The notes: generated from the letters alone by a model not told the origin. Positions 1-12,645 are shown, counted from the first letter of the stretch. The stretch is 64,000 nt of DNA from Mactromeris polynyma (GCA_032209605.1 JASFXZ010000043.1:1350819-1414818); one strand, 5' to 3'. Translations and numbers: made by a program.

Positions 1-459
1 GACAAGCGATTGTAGTTTGTCGTAGAAATTAGTCTTGTCCTCAGTATTTGCCTCATTGGTAGGTGCGTAACATTGGATCACTGACAATTTTGAATATTTC
101 GAGTAGAATCGTGCCATTATAAGTCTCTCATCAATTGGTTGCCATTCTAGAAGAGCCCTTTTTGCTTCTTTACTTAAGACTAATGCAACTCCCTCATGGT
201 GCTTGTTGTCTGTTCGCCCTGAGTACAATATGGTCTCACCCGTGTCAGTAGTAATCGATCCGTTATTTGTCCATCTAGATTCGCTGACACCTAGTATACT
301 AAAGTTATATCTTCTCATCTCATTAACTACTTGTGCTGTTTTCCCCGTCTCATACATGGTCCGCACATTCCATGCCCCTATGCTGAGAACGTTTTTTGGC
401 GTTAAGAGTCCACACTTCATGTTCCTAGCTGCATTTCTGCTTTCACTAGACACATTCAT
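1..459 (-). CDS. RTE-like LINE ORF, N-terminal endonuclease part (runs off left edge)
   Basis: A minus-strand frame of 153 codons stays open from an ATG at 459-457 to the window edge. It holds the first blocks of an APE-type LINE endonuclease: an AWNVRTM strand with the metal-binding Asn at about residue 33, the SESRW block with the catalytic Glu at about residue 61, and a YAPTN block near residue 137. This wording is typical of the RTE-like endonuclease/reverse-transcriptase ORFs that are often misannotated as 'craniofacial development protein 2-like' in invertebrates. The reverse transcriptase would lie to the left of the window. The start is the first ATG upstream of the endonuclease motif; an in-frame Met lies 13 codons further in. 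It is probably a transposon copy in an upstream intron of the host gene, in opposite orientation. No break is visible in this part. The family call is from memory of motif wording. Confidence 0.82.
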   Translation of the reverse strand, partial: MNVSSESRNAARNMKCGLLTPKNVLSIGAWNVRTMYETGKTAQVVNEMRRYNFSILGVSESRWTNNGSITTDTGETILYSGRTDNKHHEGVALVLSKEAKRALLEWQPIDERLIMARFYSKYSKLSVIQCYAPTNEANTEDKTNFYDKLQSLV

Positions 460-550
460 AGGGTCATCTGTATTACGTAGTCACGTACAACCCTCCTCCT
501 TTCACATCCTGGGCTTGGGACCAGGCAAATGGAGGAGTGCAATACTTTGT
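1..550 (-). mobile_element. RTE-like LINE, 5' end
   Basis: The coding start at 459 is preceded on the minus strand by about 80-90 bases of likely 5' UTR. This leader contains a nested hairpin: 7-base arms at 493-499 and 531-537, and inner 5-base arms at 508-512 and 521-525. The exact 5' end of the element is not visible. I place it near 550, where the sequence turns AT-rich and loses any resemblance to a leader. Confidence 0.6.
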
Positions 551-1379
551 AAATAAACACCACAAGAAGATTTGTTTTACCTTTCAGTTTCATTTTTAGA
601 CTTGATTATAAATAATAATGTACGTTACTATAAGAAAACTGCCCTTAAAACGTTAGTCGTTTATTTAATTTCATCATTTATTTCTTAATAAACTTTTCTG
701 TCACTTACCTAGTCATCATTTCACGTCCGCCATCTTGAAAGCGCCGCGGTTTTTTGGTGTACAGAGTTTCCATACAGTAGAGTATGGAAGCAAAAGAATC
801 GATCACCGGCTTCGTGTGCCGTTGGAAATATCGAGCAGTCGGATAACTGTTTACGCGGTCACTCGGTAAAAGGTCTTATATAAGATTCTTATAATCTGTA
901 CAAGTTTCTTGAGGTTTATAGCGTACAGCCACTTTGGTCAAAAGTCTTATATAGATGACCGGAAGTCCTCTTATGTCGACGGACTTTAGTGAATTCAACT
1001 AATCCCACTCAATACAAGGAAATAGAATATATTCTAAAAAATAGTCTTAAAATGACAAGTTAAATTTCTTTATAAGTCATAATTAACTAAGTGTTAAGAT
1101 TTGTAAAGCAATACATGTCTAGACATATAATGTTGCAGAAAAGTAAAAATCATCTTATTTTTTGAATAACCAGGATTTTCGATGTCGGCTAAAATTCCAA
1201 AATTACCTTATGTGTCTGATGTAATTTGAAAACATTTCGGTCTAACAATATTAGCCACTAAACTAGTTTTTTAATCCCGATGGAATACAATCTGCCAGCA
1301 TCGATTCTGGCTCCTATCAACTTTTCTCTTTGAACACTAAAACTGTTAGTTATGTGTATTTTTTTCCTTTATTGAACAA

Positions 1380-3970
1380 GTTTTTGTGTCTAGTCTTAAT
1401 GACAAGTGTGTGTATCTGGTGGTCTTAATGACAAGTGTTTGTGTCTGGTCTTAATGACAAGTGTTTGTGTCTGGTGTCTTAATGACAAGTGTTTGTGTCT
1501 AGTCTTAATGACAAGTGTTTGTGTCTGGTCTTAATGACAAGTGTTTGTGTCTGGTGTCTTAATGACAAGTGTTTGTGTCTGGTGGTCTTAATGACAAGTG
1601 TTTGTGTCTGGTCTTAATGACAAGTTTTTGTGTCTGGTCTTAATGACAAGTGTTTGTGTCTGGTCTTAATGACAAGTGTTTGTGTCTGGTCTTAATGACA
1701 AGTGTTTGTGTCTGGTGGTCTTAATGACAAGTGTTTGTGTCTGGTCTTAATGACAAGTGTTTGTGTCTGGTCTTAATGACAAGTGTTTGTATCTGGTGGT
1801 CTTAATGACAAGTGTTTGTGCCTGGTCTTAATGACAAGTTTTTGTGTCTGGTGGTCTTAATGACAAGTGTTTGTGTCTGGTGGTCTTAATGACAAGTGTT
1901 TGTGTCTGGTGGTCTTAATGACAAGTGTTTGTGTCTGGTGGTCTTAATGACAAGTGTTTGTGTCTGGTCTTAATGACAAGTGTTTGTGTCTGGTGGTCTT
2001 AAAGACAAGTGTTTGTGTCTGGTCTTAATGACAAGTTTTTGTGTCTGGTCTTAATGACAAGTGTGTGTATCTGGTGGTCTTAATGACAAGTGTTTGTGTC
2101 TGGTCTTAATGACAAGTGTTTGTGTCTGGTGGTCTTAATGACAAGTGTTTGTGTCTAGTCTTAATGACAAGTGTTTGTGTCTGGTGGTCTTAATGACAAG
2201 TGTTTGTGTCTGGTGGTCTTAATGACAAGTGTTTGTATCTGGTCTTAATGACAAGTGTTTGTGTCTGGTGGTCTTAATGACAAGTGTTTGTGTCTGGTCT
2301 TAATGACAAGTGTTTGTGTCTGGTGGTCTTAATGACAAGTGTTTGTCTCTGGTCTTAATGACAAGTGTTTGTGTCTGGTCTTAATGACAAGTGTTTGTGT
2401 CTTGTCTTAATGACAAGTGTTTGTGTCTGGTCTTAATGACAAGTGTTTGTGTCTGGTCTTAATGACAAGTGTTTGTGTCTGGTCTTAATGACAAGTGTTT
2501 GTGTCTGGTCTTAATGACAAGTGTGTGTGTCTGGTCTTAATGACAAGTGTTTGTGTCTGATGGTCTTAATGACAAGTGTTTGTGTCTTGTGGTCTTAATG
2601 ACAAGTGTTTGTGTCTGGTGGTCTTAATGACAAGTGTTTGTGTCTTGTGGTCTTAATGACAAGTGTTTGTGTCTGGTGGTCTTAATGACAAGTGTTTGTA
2701 TCTGGTCTTAATGACAAGTGTTTGTGTCTGGTCTTAATGACAAGTGTTTGTGTCTGGTCTTAATGACAAGTGTTTGTGTCTGGTCTTAATGACAAGTGTT
2801 TGTGTCTGGTCTTAATGACAAGTGTTTGTGTCTAGTCTTAATGACAAGTGTTTGTGTCTGGTCTTAATGACAAGTGTTTGTGTCTGGTCTTAATGACAAG
2901 TGTTTGTGTCTGGTCTTAATGACAAGTGTTTGTGTCTGGTCTTAATGACAAGTGTTTGTGTCTGGTCTTAATGACAAGTGTTTGTATCTGGTCTTAATGA
3001 CAAGTGTTTGTGTCTGGTCTTAATGACAAGTGTTTGTGTCTGGTCTTAATGACAAGTGTTTGTGTCTGGTCTTAATGACAAGTGTTTGTGTCTGGTCTTA
3101 ATGACAAGTGTTTGTGTCTGGTCTTAATGACAAGTGTTTGTGTCTGGTCTTAATGACAAGTGTTTGTGTCTGGTCTTAATGACAAGTGTTTGTGTCTGGT
3201 CTTAATGACAAGTGTTTGTGTCTGGTCTTAATGACAAGTGTTTGTGTCTGGTCTTAATGACAAGTGTTTGTATCTGGTCTTAATGACAAGTGTTTGTGTC
3301 TGGTCTTAATGACAAGTGTTTGTGTCTGGTCTTAATGACAAGTGTTTGTGTCTGGTCTTAATGACAAGTGTTTGTGTCTGGTCTTAATGACAAGTGTTTG
3401 TGTCTGGTCTTAATGACAAGTGTTTGTGTCTGGTCTTAATGACAAGTGTTTGTGTCTGGTCTTAATGACAAGTGTTTTTGTCTGGTCTTAATGACAAGTG
3501 TTTGTATCTGGTCTTAATGACAAGTGTTTGTGTCTGGTGGTCTTAATGACAAGTGTTTGTGTCTTGTGGTCTTAATGACAAGTGTTTGTGTCTGGTCTTA
3601 ATGACAAGTGTTTGTGTCTGGTCTTAATGACAAGTGTTTGTATCTGGTCTTAATGACAAGTGTTTGTGTCTGGTGGTCTTAATGACAAGTGTTTGTGTCT
3701 GGTGGTCTTAATGACAAGTGTTTGTGTCTGGTCTTAATGACAAGTGTTTGTGTCTGGTGGTCTTAATGACAAGTGTTTGTGTCTTGTGGTCTTAATGACA
3801 AGTGTTTGTGTCTGGTCTTAATGACAAGTGTTTGTGTCTGGTCTTAATGACAAGTGTTTGTATCTGGTCTTAATGACAAGTGTTTGTGTCTGGTCTTAAT
3901 GACAAGTGTTTGTATCTGGTCTTAATGACAAGTGTTTGTGTCTGGTCTTAATGACAAGTGTTTGTGTGTT
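1380..3970. repeat. Minisatellite, 26/29-bp unit, about 2.6 kb
   Basis: The core gtcttaatgacaagtgtttg recurs throughout. Units come in two lengths: 26 bp, and 29 bp with an extra gtg/ggt triplet. The 29-bp form is scattered in the left half and near 3530-3790, while 2700-3520 is almost purely the 26-bp form. Single-base variants (gtgtgtg, gtatctg, gtctag) recur at intervals, which suggests block duplications. About 95 copies are estimated from length. Confidence 0.97.
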
Positions 3971-4686
3971 TATTTGGATAGTTTGTTTTATCTACATACT
4001 TATTGACGGATATACGCTAGAGCTGAATCGACTATTTGAACTGATAGGCTCTATTATTTCTATACATCTGTATCGTATGGTAGCACATAAGAGACAGTCA
4101 ATAATATATTTTTCTTTCATGAGCGCACGTGGTATATTTGGTTGTCTTTTTGTTCGCAAAAAGTTGTCACCATACCCAACTTTCGTGTCACTGCGGTTCG
4201 ACCAACTTCCAATAGAATAATAGAAGGAAAATTTCTTAAAACCGCGATAAATCAAAATCTGTTAAAGGTATCTTTCGTGTGCAAACAAATGTAAGAAATC
4301 AAACCTTCTACTTTATGATGGTGTAAATACTATGTTACTGTGATTTCTAAATCACTGTCCTTTTTGCGGTTTTTAAGAATCCCCTTTTTACATTGAACTA
4401 AGAAGGGGCTAAAACAATATCTCTCAATTTAAATACTTTCCAATAGAGGTAGATACTGTGTGCAGAGATATATTAGAGTTCAAAATGTGTACTTTCGAAC
4501 ACACTTTTTAGATTTAATGTGGGTGCTCTATTATGCTGTCCTTTTTAACGATTTTTGTTAAAAATGACATTTTTCCCCTATAATTTCGAATACACTAGAT
4601 ATTGCTGTGTACACGCGTGATCAGTTTCCAACAGCGCGCGCACAGCATGACATCTGATTGAAGTAATAAATCCAGATGCACCGATA

Positions 4687-5095
4687 TGTTCTATATTCAA
4701 TCCTGTCAATTACAAGGTTTATATGTTCTAAATTCAATCCTGTCAATTACAAAGTTTATATGTTCTATATTCAATCCTGTCAATTACAAGTTTTATATGT
4801 TCTAAATTCAATCCTGTCAATTACAAAGTTTATATGTTCTATATTCAATCCTGTCAATTACAAAGTTTATATGTTCTAAATTCAATCCTGTCAATTACAA
4901 GGTTTATATGTTCTATATTCAATCCTGTCAATTACAAAGTTTATATGTTCTATATTCAATCCTGTCAATTATAAAGTTTATATGTTCTAAATTCAATCCT
5001 GTCAATTACAAGGTTTATATGTTCTAAATTCAATCCTGTCAATTACAAGGTTTATATGTTCTAAATTCAACTCTGTCAATTACCAAGTATATGAG
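4687..5095. repeat. Minisatellite, 37-bp unit x about 11
   Basis: The unit contains attcaatcctgtcaattaca followed by a(a/g)gtttatatgttcta(a/t). Two versions of the last triplet (ctaaatt and ctatatt) tend to alternate, which hints at a 74-bp dimer as the amplified unit in part of the array. The right end decays at 5062-5095. Confidence 0.95.
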
Positions 5096-5253
5096 TTACG
5101 TAAGTTCAACCCTGATCTGAATGCAACCCTAAGAAGTTTTGAAATTAATACCACCAGTTTTTGTTTGTTAGAAATAGTTTTTAATAGCCTAAATCCTGGT
5201 CATCCAAAATCCGGTTGTATCGATGCCCATATCGACACATAGATCTCTGTAGA

Positions 5254-5333
5254 TTTGCCGGAATGCGTGTCACAAAAAAAATCGGAGAACATTTCGCCTC
5301 GCTTAAAATGTTGTTGCACGCATTTCCGGCAAA
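5254..5333. repeat. Inverted repeat, 16/17-bp arms, 47-bp loop
   Basis: The left arm is tttgccggaatgcgtg (5254-5269) and the right arm is cacgcatttccggcaaa (5317-5333). They are reverse complements apart from one extra base. No larger element could be delimited. It could be a small fold-back element or the core of an interspersed repeat. Confidence 0.6.
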
Positions 5334-6234
5334 TAACTCAGTAACAGATCCTGATTCAACCATAGCTAGATATAGTATCTTCAAAGTAAAACAACGTATT
5401 TTGATTTTTTGGGGCAAAATATAATAAAACTTATCATTTATGACTGATACTATTTGAAAATTAATGCATCCAGATTTAAATCCTAAATCATAGAATAATC
5501 AGGATCCGATTATAGTGCCCAAACTTGCTTTTTTATTGATTGTTTGCAAAAAACAAATACCCGAAAATAAAGTATGCATAACTACATTAAAAATAATTAT
5601 TTATTCAAACTACAGACTTTTACATATAACTATATATTTTATTACTTAGTTACTTATATCACAAAATTTAATAAATTTATATTTACTATCAATTAGATAT
5701 AATCGTCAATGCACATACGATCTGGAACCAATATATACATTGGTCTCAGATATGATAGTGATTTAAAATAATTGCAATCAAATATCAGAAGTACAAGATT
5801 ATGTTTTTAAATGTAACAGGCAAAAGAAGTAGTTGTATTAGTCAGTGTCATTATAATTTCTGTTGAAAAGAGACAAATGTATGTTTGCGACGCTAGAAAG
5901 CTAAGTAGCTACCATCTGCCGAAACAAATTACAAGGCAAAACTTTATGTTGCATAATTCAATATAACTTTTTTTCGAAAGAGGCTACACTAAGTACCATG
6001 AACGTATAATACATTCTGATAAATCAGTACAGCCCGGGGCAATTACACTATGCTGGCTAAACACAGCGGGTTGGTCTCGAACGATAATGTCTCGAACGAT
6101 AATGATCATGAGACGTTAAAGTAGCGTATATTTAAATCGGTTATAGCATGGAGCCAATATCGATCAGATCTTGGGAATCTTGCGATGATCCAGAAAGTTG
6201 GACAGGGTGGGCAGATAGTAGTTTTACGTGTCAC

Positions 6235-6480
6235 TGTGTGTATAGTGGTAACATTTGCGTGCGCTCAGAGTGGACTTTTGCGCGCACATACTAATATATA
6301 CGTGTGAACACAATTCTTTTTACCTTGTAATCTTTACTTGCGCTCATAATAATATTTACGCGCGCATATATGGTAGTCTCTACGTGAGCGCATAATGAAC
6401 TTTACGTGTGCACATTGTAAGCCTAGGAGTAAAAATTATCCCGTGCGCACGTAAAAAATAGTGCATGTCCCTTCTGCGTT
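6235..6480. repeat. Degenerate GCGCAC-rich repeat zone
   Basis: About seven loosely spaced copies of a motif like ttacg(t/c)g(c/t)gcac(a)taat recur at roughly 30-40 base intervals, for example near 6250, 6277, 6346, 6360, 6381, 6402 and 6445. They are enriched for CpG and TpG in otherwise AT-rich DNA. It looks like an old, decayed minisatellite. Confidence 0.45.
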
Positions 6481-7334
6481 ACCGTAATATCGAAATACTG
6501 TAGGGCATCCATCAAATGATGAGAGCGTATAATGCCCGGGAAAAGTGATTAACTTTCAGTAATCATAGAAATTAAATTAGATTTAAACAACAGACGCCGT
6601 GTATAGGATGTTTTACTTGTAATTAAGTAATGCATATCAATTAAGGTAATGTATCCGATACGCTGATTGTATTGAACACTGAACATTTAATTGTTTTTAC
6701 ATTGATGCTAGCATGAATACATTGAAACAGGCGTGTATATGTGCAAGTTAAACTCTCGTATGAATAATTAATCATTATTCAGAAGCCAATAAGACTTAAC
6801 GAATAGTCTTAAATTTTCGGAGCATGGCCATCATAATTATTGGGCGTTGTTTTTGTAACTTCCCGACAATTATTGTGTCAGTTATGCCAATATTCAGGTT
6901 TTGTTTTTAAGATATATGTTATAGTCTCAAAATTAAGAAAAAGCTTTATCAGCGTCAAATAGATATATTTAAACGCAATAAAATGAATTTTACCAAACTA
7001 TCACATGTCAAGAACCTTGCGTGTTTACCTTTACTGAGTGTATTTTTCGGCTAAAGCAATTTCGAGACATATTTACAATTATAAAATCAGGAACTTGGGA
7101 TGAATAAGTGTTGTTTTATATGTGGGGAAAATGCGTAAATAACGTCATTAATAGCCTAGTGAATACACAAGTATTGAATATTCCTCTCATCTCTATACAT
7201 ACCCAACTTTCGGCATAGCGCCTTGTAGTGCCACATTAAGGCCGTGCCGCATTTTGGTCGTAACGAGGCGAACTATATGCGTAGAAAAAGGCATGGTCAT
7301 GCCGCATATAGATATGTTATGTATTGTTCTATTT

Positions 7335-7640
7335 AAAGAGATCAACATTATCATTGATCACATTTGATCATCATCACCGATAATCCATTACACATTATCG
7401 ATTATTGATCAATATCAACAATAATCGAACACCAGTCATCAAAAAGTGATCACTAATTAGCGATCACCTAACATCGATAATCGATCTCCGTCATTAATCA
7501 CAAATAACCGACCACTGATTATCGATCTCAGATTTATAAATTAATTACAGATTATCAATTATTGATCTACTATCATTGATCAACGATCTCATATTATCGA
7601 TCAATGGTCACCGATAATCGATACATGCTCGTCGATCATC
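7335..7640. repeat. Degenerate GATC/ATCGAT-rich tandem repeat
   Basis: Irregular copies of short motifs such as gataatcgat, attgatca and cgatcaccta recur at about 20-35 base spacing. Many are self-complementary. No clean unit can be defined. It is an old satellite or a region of short palindromic expansions. Confidence 0.5.
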
Positions 7641-7764
7641 AACAGAAAAATATGCTAAAATAAAATAGTTTGGTATAGTGTTGCTTGGTCTTAATCCGAT
7701 CAACAGCTTCGAGCAGTAAAAAGCTAATAACCATTAACATATTATTTGATCACCTCGCCACAGC

Positions 7765-7870
7765 CGCAGAAGGTAGTACCCCAGATCAAACCGCGACCTT
7801 CGGATTGGTAATGTAGTGCGATAGACTGTGCTAGACGGGGATTCATGATAAATTGAGTACTTATTTAATG
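7765..7870 (-). mobile_element. tRNA-derived SINE head (fragment)
   Basis: Read on the minus strand, an A-box-like stretch (ctagcacagtctatcgc) is followed by a stem-loop-like middle and a B-box-like ggtttgatc, spaced as in a tRNA gene. It cannot be a functional tRNA because both boxes are imperfect and the acceptor stem is absent. The SINE body to its 3' side (below 7765) was not delimited. Confidence 0.55.
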
Positions 7871-8404
7871 TGCTCTGTAGAACGCACTTTGGTTTCAACC
7901 CAACTATGGCATTGAACACCAATCATCATTATCAGTATCATTATTATCGCAATAATTATTATTAGTATCATCATTTCATGTGTGTAAAAATGTGTTTAAA
8001 CTTATTATTTCCGTGAGGTTTCGTCAAAATCTACAAAATGTACTATGTAAAAGACGAAGCGCTGACAAACATCTATAAGCCTACTATAACGTATGTGTAC
8101 ATAAATGGGACATAATATTTTCTATTTTTTGATATTGTTATCTAATTCAAATATTTGTGTCAGTAAAACATTTTAAAGAGAAGTGAGCTTAATTTAACAT
8201 TTCTGCAATACATATTCCGTTTTTCAGAAATATTGTCAAATAACATTTTGGTCCTTTTTAACTCCGGATTGTTCGTGTAAGATGAATCTATGAAATTGAA
8301 TTTCCGACAATAATGTTTGTATTCGATATTGTTATAGAAATACCATGGTAAAATCCCGGTAAAAAAACGCAAATTGAACAATTTGGACTACCGACTTTAG
8401 GTTG

Positions 8405-9622
8405 AAAGTAGTCCAGATTTGACCAGGACAATCGATGTAAAGTTTGCTTGAAGTTTGCTGGAACAACAGTAGTCCAGATTTGACCAGGGCAATCGATGTA
8501 AAGTTTGCTGGAACAACAGTAGTCCAGATTTGACCAGGACAATCGATGTAAAGTTTGCTGGAACAACAGTAGTCCAGATTTGACCAGGACAATCGATGTA
8601 AAGTTTGCTGGAACAACAGTAGTCCAGATTTGACCAGGACAATCGATGTAAAGTTTGCTTGAACAACAGTAGTCCAGATTTGACCAGGACAATCGATGTA
8701 AAGTTTGCTTGAAGTTTGCTGGAACAACAGTAGTCCAGATTTGACCAGGACAATCGATGTAAAGTTTGCTTGAACAACAGTAGTCCAGATTTGACCAGGA
8801 CAATCGATGTAAAGTTTGCTTGAAGTTTGCTGGAACAACAGTAGTCCAGATTTGACCAGGGCAATCGATGTAAAGTTTGCTGGAACAACAGTAGTCCAGA
8901 TTTGACCAGGACAATCGATGTAAAGTTTGCTGGAACAACAGTAGTCCAGATTTGACCAGGACAATCGATGTAAAGTTTGCTGGAACAACAGTAGTCCAGA
9001 TTTGACCAGGACAATCGATGTAAAGTTTGCTTGAACAACAGTAGTCCAGATTTGACCAGGACAATCGATGTAAAGTTTGCTTGAACAACAGTAGTCCAGA
9101 TTTGACCAGGACAATCGATGTAAAGTTTGCTTGAAGTTTGCTGGAACAACAGTAGTCCAGATTTGACCAGGACAATCGATGTAAAGTTTGCTTGAACAAC
9201 AGTAGTCCAGATTTGACCAGGACAATCGATGTAAAGTTTGCTTGAAGTTTGCTGGAACAACAGTAGTCCAGATTTGACCAGGGCAATCGATGTAAACTTT
9301 GCTTGAACAACAGTAGTCCAGATTTGACCAGGACAATCGATGTAAAGTTTGCTGGAACAACAGTAGTCCAGATTTGACCAGGACAATCGATGTAAAGTTT
9401 GCTTGAAGTTTGCTGGAACAACAGTAGTCCAGATTTGACCAGGACAATCGATGTAAAGTTTGCTTGAACAACAGTAGTCCAGATTTGACCAGGACAATCG
9501 ATGTAAAGTTTGCTGGAACAACAGTAGTCCAGATTTGACCAGGACAATCGATGTAAAGTTTGCTGGAACAAAGGTAGTCCAGATTTGACCAGGACAATCG
9601 ATGTAAAGTTTGCTGGAACATC
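8405..9622. repeat. Minisatellite, 50-bp unit with 61-bp variants
   Basis: The unit contains agtagtccagatttgaccag plus a segment ending in cgatgtaaagtttgctggaac. About seven units carry an 11-bp internal duplication (ttgaagtttgc), giving 61 bp. A ggaac/tgaac switch marks two subtypes. The minus strand contains no stop in any frame, so three overlapping long open frames (374-434 codons) run through it. This is a consequence of the unit lacking stop triplets and is not taken as coding. Confidence 0.97.
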
Positions 9623-10060
9623 AGTAGCTGCATCACAGCTTTTATTGTTAACAGTTTTGACAGTGATACGACTGTAATAACTCTACAGCTAACCTCCAGT
9701 CGCTACTTTTGTACTTAACAGAGTGATAATGGAAATAAAATACAACTCAAAATTTGCTAGGTCCACATGTACACATATTTTTTGTTGTACTGTATGCCGT
9801 TTTGATTTATGTGAATGAAAAATAATTTATTTTTGTCTGAAATTTCACTTTAAGCTACTGAGCACTATTGCACAGTCCAGTGAATCATGAGAATCTCTGA
9901 TTGTATGACATGAGCTAAGGAGGCAACTATGTATTTTATTCAAAATAGCTAAGGAGTCTTCTAGGTATTTTATTCAAAATATGATATTGTGGTGAAGTAA
10001 TAATCATTACTGATTCGGTTACCCAATCAACGTATAATGTATTTATCTCGATAATTACAG

Positions 10061-10246
10061 GCGGCGAGCGCTGCCCGAGGACCATTGACACGTTCCGCAT
10101 CGGTAAATGGCACAGATGGTCGGAAGCCAATCAATGAGCATGGTTTGGGAACCAGTAGCGGGGGACCACTACAACGTCAGATGTCTCTTCCAGATTATCA
10201 TATGCCCACATCATACTCTGCAGGACATACGTTAGAGGTTATACAT
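10061..10246 (+). CDS. Piccolo-like active-zone scaffold, exon 1 of those seen
   Basis: An internal exon of exactly 62 codons, preceded by ataattacag and followed by gtgagt, phase 0 at both ends. Only one of the three frames is open. The product is low-complexity and polar, rich in Ser, Gly and Arg, with basic-x-x-Ser sites (TRSAS and RQMSLP) that look like kinase or 14-3-3 sites, as is common in disordered linkers of presynaptic scaffolds. Its phase-0 end matches the phase-0 start of the next exon at 16927. Assignment to the same gene rests on strand, phase and order, not on domain homology, so it is less sure than the later exons. Confidence 0.62.
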
Positions 10247-11084
10247 GTGAGTATTACTTCATAATTTACATTATTACAAATTCTTCGGAATACCATTAAT
10301 GACTTCTTAATTTATTACTTCATATCAAGAAAAATGATATAATGAATCATGAATTCATCAACTAAATTTTAGCATATTCTACGGAAGACCGTCGGTGACT
10401 TCTAAATGTATTACTTCATTTCAAGACAAAGGAAGTAATGAATCGTGAATTCATAATTACAATTCCACTGCTTTATTTTTATCGTTAAATCGTGAACTAT
10501 GAAATTATGAACATCGCGATCTCGCGGTTGAATTCATGAAGTCTTAAATGGTGATCATATAGAAGAGAACATTGAAGGATGAACGCGACATTAGACTGCC
10601 TGCATATTGAAACAGACGCTCATTTGTTTTTCGCTTTCATATTTCGACATTTTGGTTAAGAAACATTAACCTGGTTGTATGAGTATAAATTGTTAATTTT
10701 TACCGCAAAACGATGTTCTGTAATATCGACAACTTCATTCTTATTCTGTGTACTTGAATGACAAAACACTCACACAGTTCTCCCCCTTATATTCTTTGTG
10801 TTACATTTGTATTAATCGTTACAACTTTATTGAAAAAAAAGCCGCGATTTGCCATTCACACGTGGTGGTTGTAAATAATTAATGAAGAACAGCAGTTAAC
10901 GTGATTGCTTCGATAATCGAAAACAATTAAGGCGTTTTATTTCCACATTGATGAATTAAACGACTTGATAATGTTGTTGCACGTAATTATAATTTATGGA
11001 TGAAAACTAGTTACTGACTTATAAAGCATTGTAATTATTTCATTCCTCTGTTTTTAGTTTTTGAGGCACTTAACTTGCTATTGC

Positions 11085-12645
11085 ATGTGATATACAATAA
11101 AAGCTCACTTAAAGACCTTCTCAATGTGATATACAATAAAAGCTCACTTAAAGACCTTCTCAATGTGATATACAATAAAAGCTCACTTAAAGACCTTCTC
11201 AATGTGATATACAATAAAAGCTCACTTAAAGACCTTCTCAATGTGATATACAATAAAAGCTCACTTAAAGACCTTCTCAATGTGATATACAATAAAAGCT
11301 CACTTAAAGACCTTCTCAATGTGATATACAATAAAAGCTCACTTAAAGACCTTCTCAATGTGATATACAATAAAAGCTCACTTAAAGACCTTCTCAATGT
11401 GATATACAATAAAAGCTCACTTAAAGACCTTCTCAATGTGATATACAATAAAAGCTCACTTAAAGACCTTCTCAATGTGATATACAATAAAAGCTCACTT
11501 AAAGACCTTCTCAATGTGATATACAATAAAAGCTCACTTAAAGACCTTCTCAATGTGATATACAATAAAAGCTCACTTAAAGACCTTCTCAGTGTGATAT
11601 ACAATAAAAGCTCACTTAAAGACCTTCTCAATGTGATATACAATAAAAGCTCACTTAAAGATCTTCTCAATGTGATATACAATAAAAGCTCACTTAAAGA
11701 CCTTCTCAATGTGATATACAATAAAAGCTCACTTAAAGACCTTCTCAATGTGATATACAATAAAAGCTCACTTAAAGACCTTCTCAATGTGATATACAAT
11801 AAAAGCTCACTTAAAGACCTTCTCAATGTGATATACAATAAAAGCTCACTTAAAGACCTTCTCAATGTGATATACAATAAAAGCTCACTTAAAGACCTTC
11901 TCAATGTGATATACAATAAAAGCTCACTTAAAGACCTTCTCAATGTGATATACAATAAAAGCTCACTTAAAGACCTTCTCAATGTGATATACAATAAAAG
12001 CTCACTTAAAGACCTTCTCAATGTGATATACAATAAAAGCTCACTTAAAGACCTTCTCAATGTGATATACAATAAAAGCTCACTTAAAGACCTTCTCAAT
12101 GTGATATACAATAAAAGCTCACTTAAAGACCTTCTCAATGTGATATACAATAAAAGCTCACTTAAAGACCTTCTCAATGTGATATACAATAAAAGCTCAC
12201 TTAAAGACCTTCTCAATGTGATATACAATAAAAGCTCACTTAAAGACCTTCTCAATGTGATATACAATAAAAGCTCACTTAAAGACCTTCTCAATGTGAT
12301 ATACAATAAAAGCTCACTTAAAGACCTTCTCAATGTGATATACAATAAAAGCTCACTTAAAGACCTTCTCAATGTGATATACAATAAAAGCTCACTTAAA
12401 GACCTTCTCAATGTGATATACAATAAAAGCTCACTTAAAGACCTTCTCAATGTGATATACAATAAAAGCTCACTTAAAGACCTTCTCAATGTGATATACA
12501 ATAAAAGCTCACTTAAAGACCTTCTCAATGTGATATACAATAAAAGCTCACTTAAAGACCTTCTCAATGTGATATACAATAAAAGCTCACTTAAAGACCT
12601 TCTCAATGTGATATACAATAAAAGCTCACTTAAAGACCTTCTCAA
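11085..12645. repeat. Near-perfect minisatellite, 39-bp unit x 40
   Basis: The unit contains atgtgatatacaataaaagc followed by tcacttaaagaccttctca. Forty copies fill 1560 bases with only two substitutions that I can find (near 11591 and 11661). Because 39 is a multiple of three and one frame on each strand lacks stops, both strands stay open for about 550 codons; neither frame begins with ATG. Every unit carries AATAAA in the sense orientation of the host gene. The uniformity implies very recent expansion or active homogenisation. Confidence 0.98.

Larger units (their letters stand above)
460..10060 (+). other. Sequence upstream of the first recognised host exon (probable intron)
   Basis: No host exon was recognised here. 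The region holds the RTE leader, the 26/29-bp array (1380-3970), the 37-bp array (4687-5095), a small inverted repeat (5254-5333), two degenerate repeat zones (6235-6480 and 7335-7640), a SINE head (about 7770-7860) and the 50/61-bp array (8405-9622). In 551-1379, 3971-4686, 5334-6234, 6481-7334, 7861-8404 and 9623-10060 I see only AT-rich sequence with short chance frames. An earlier exon of the Piccolo-like gene must exist because exon 10061-10246 starts behind a splice acceptor, but I cannot place it. Confidence 0.5.

Noticed and set aside
203..556. 117-codon plus-strand frame
   Set aside because: Antisense shadow of the RTE-like endonuclease, which has recognisable motifs on the minus strand.
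8288..9636. Three overlapping minus-strand open frames of 374-434 codons
   Set aside because: The 50/61-bp unit lacks stop triplets on that strand, so all frames are open; the unit length is not a multiple of three.
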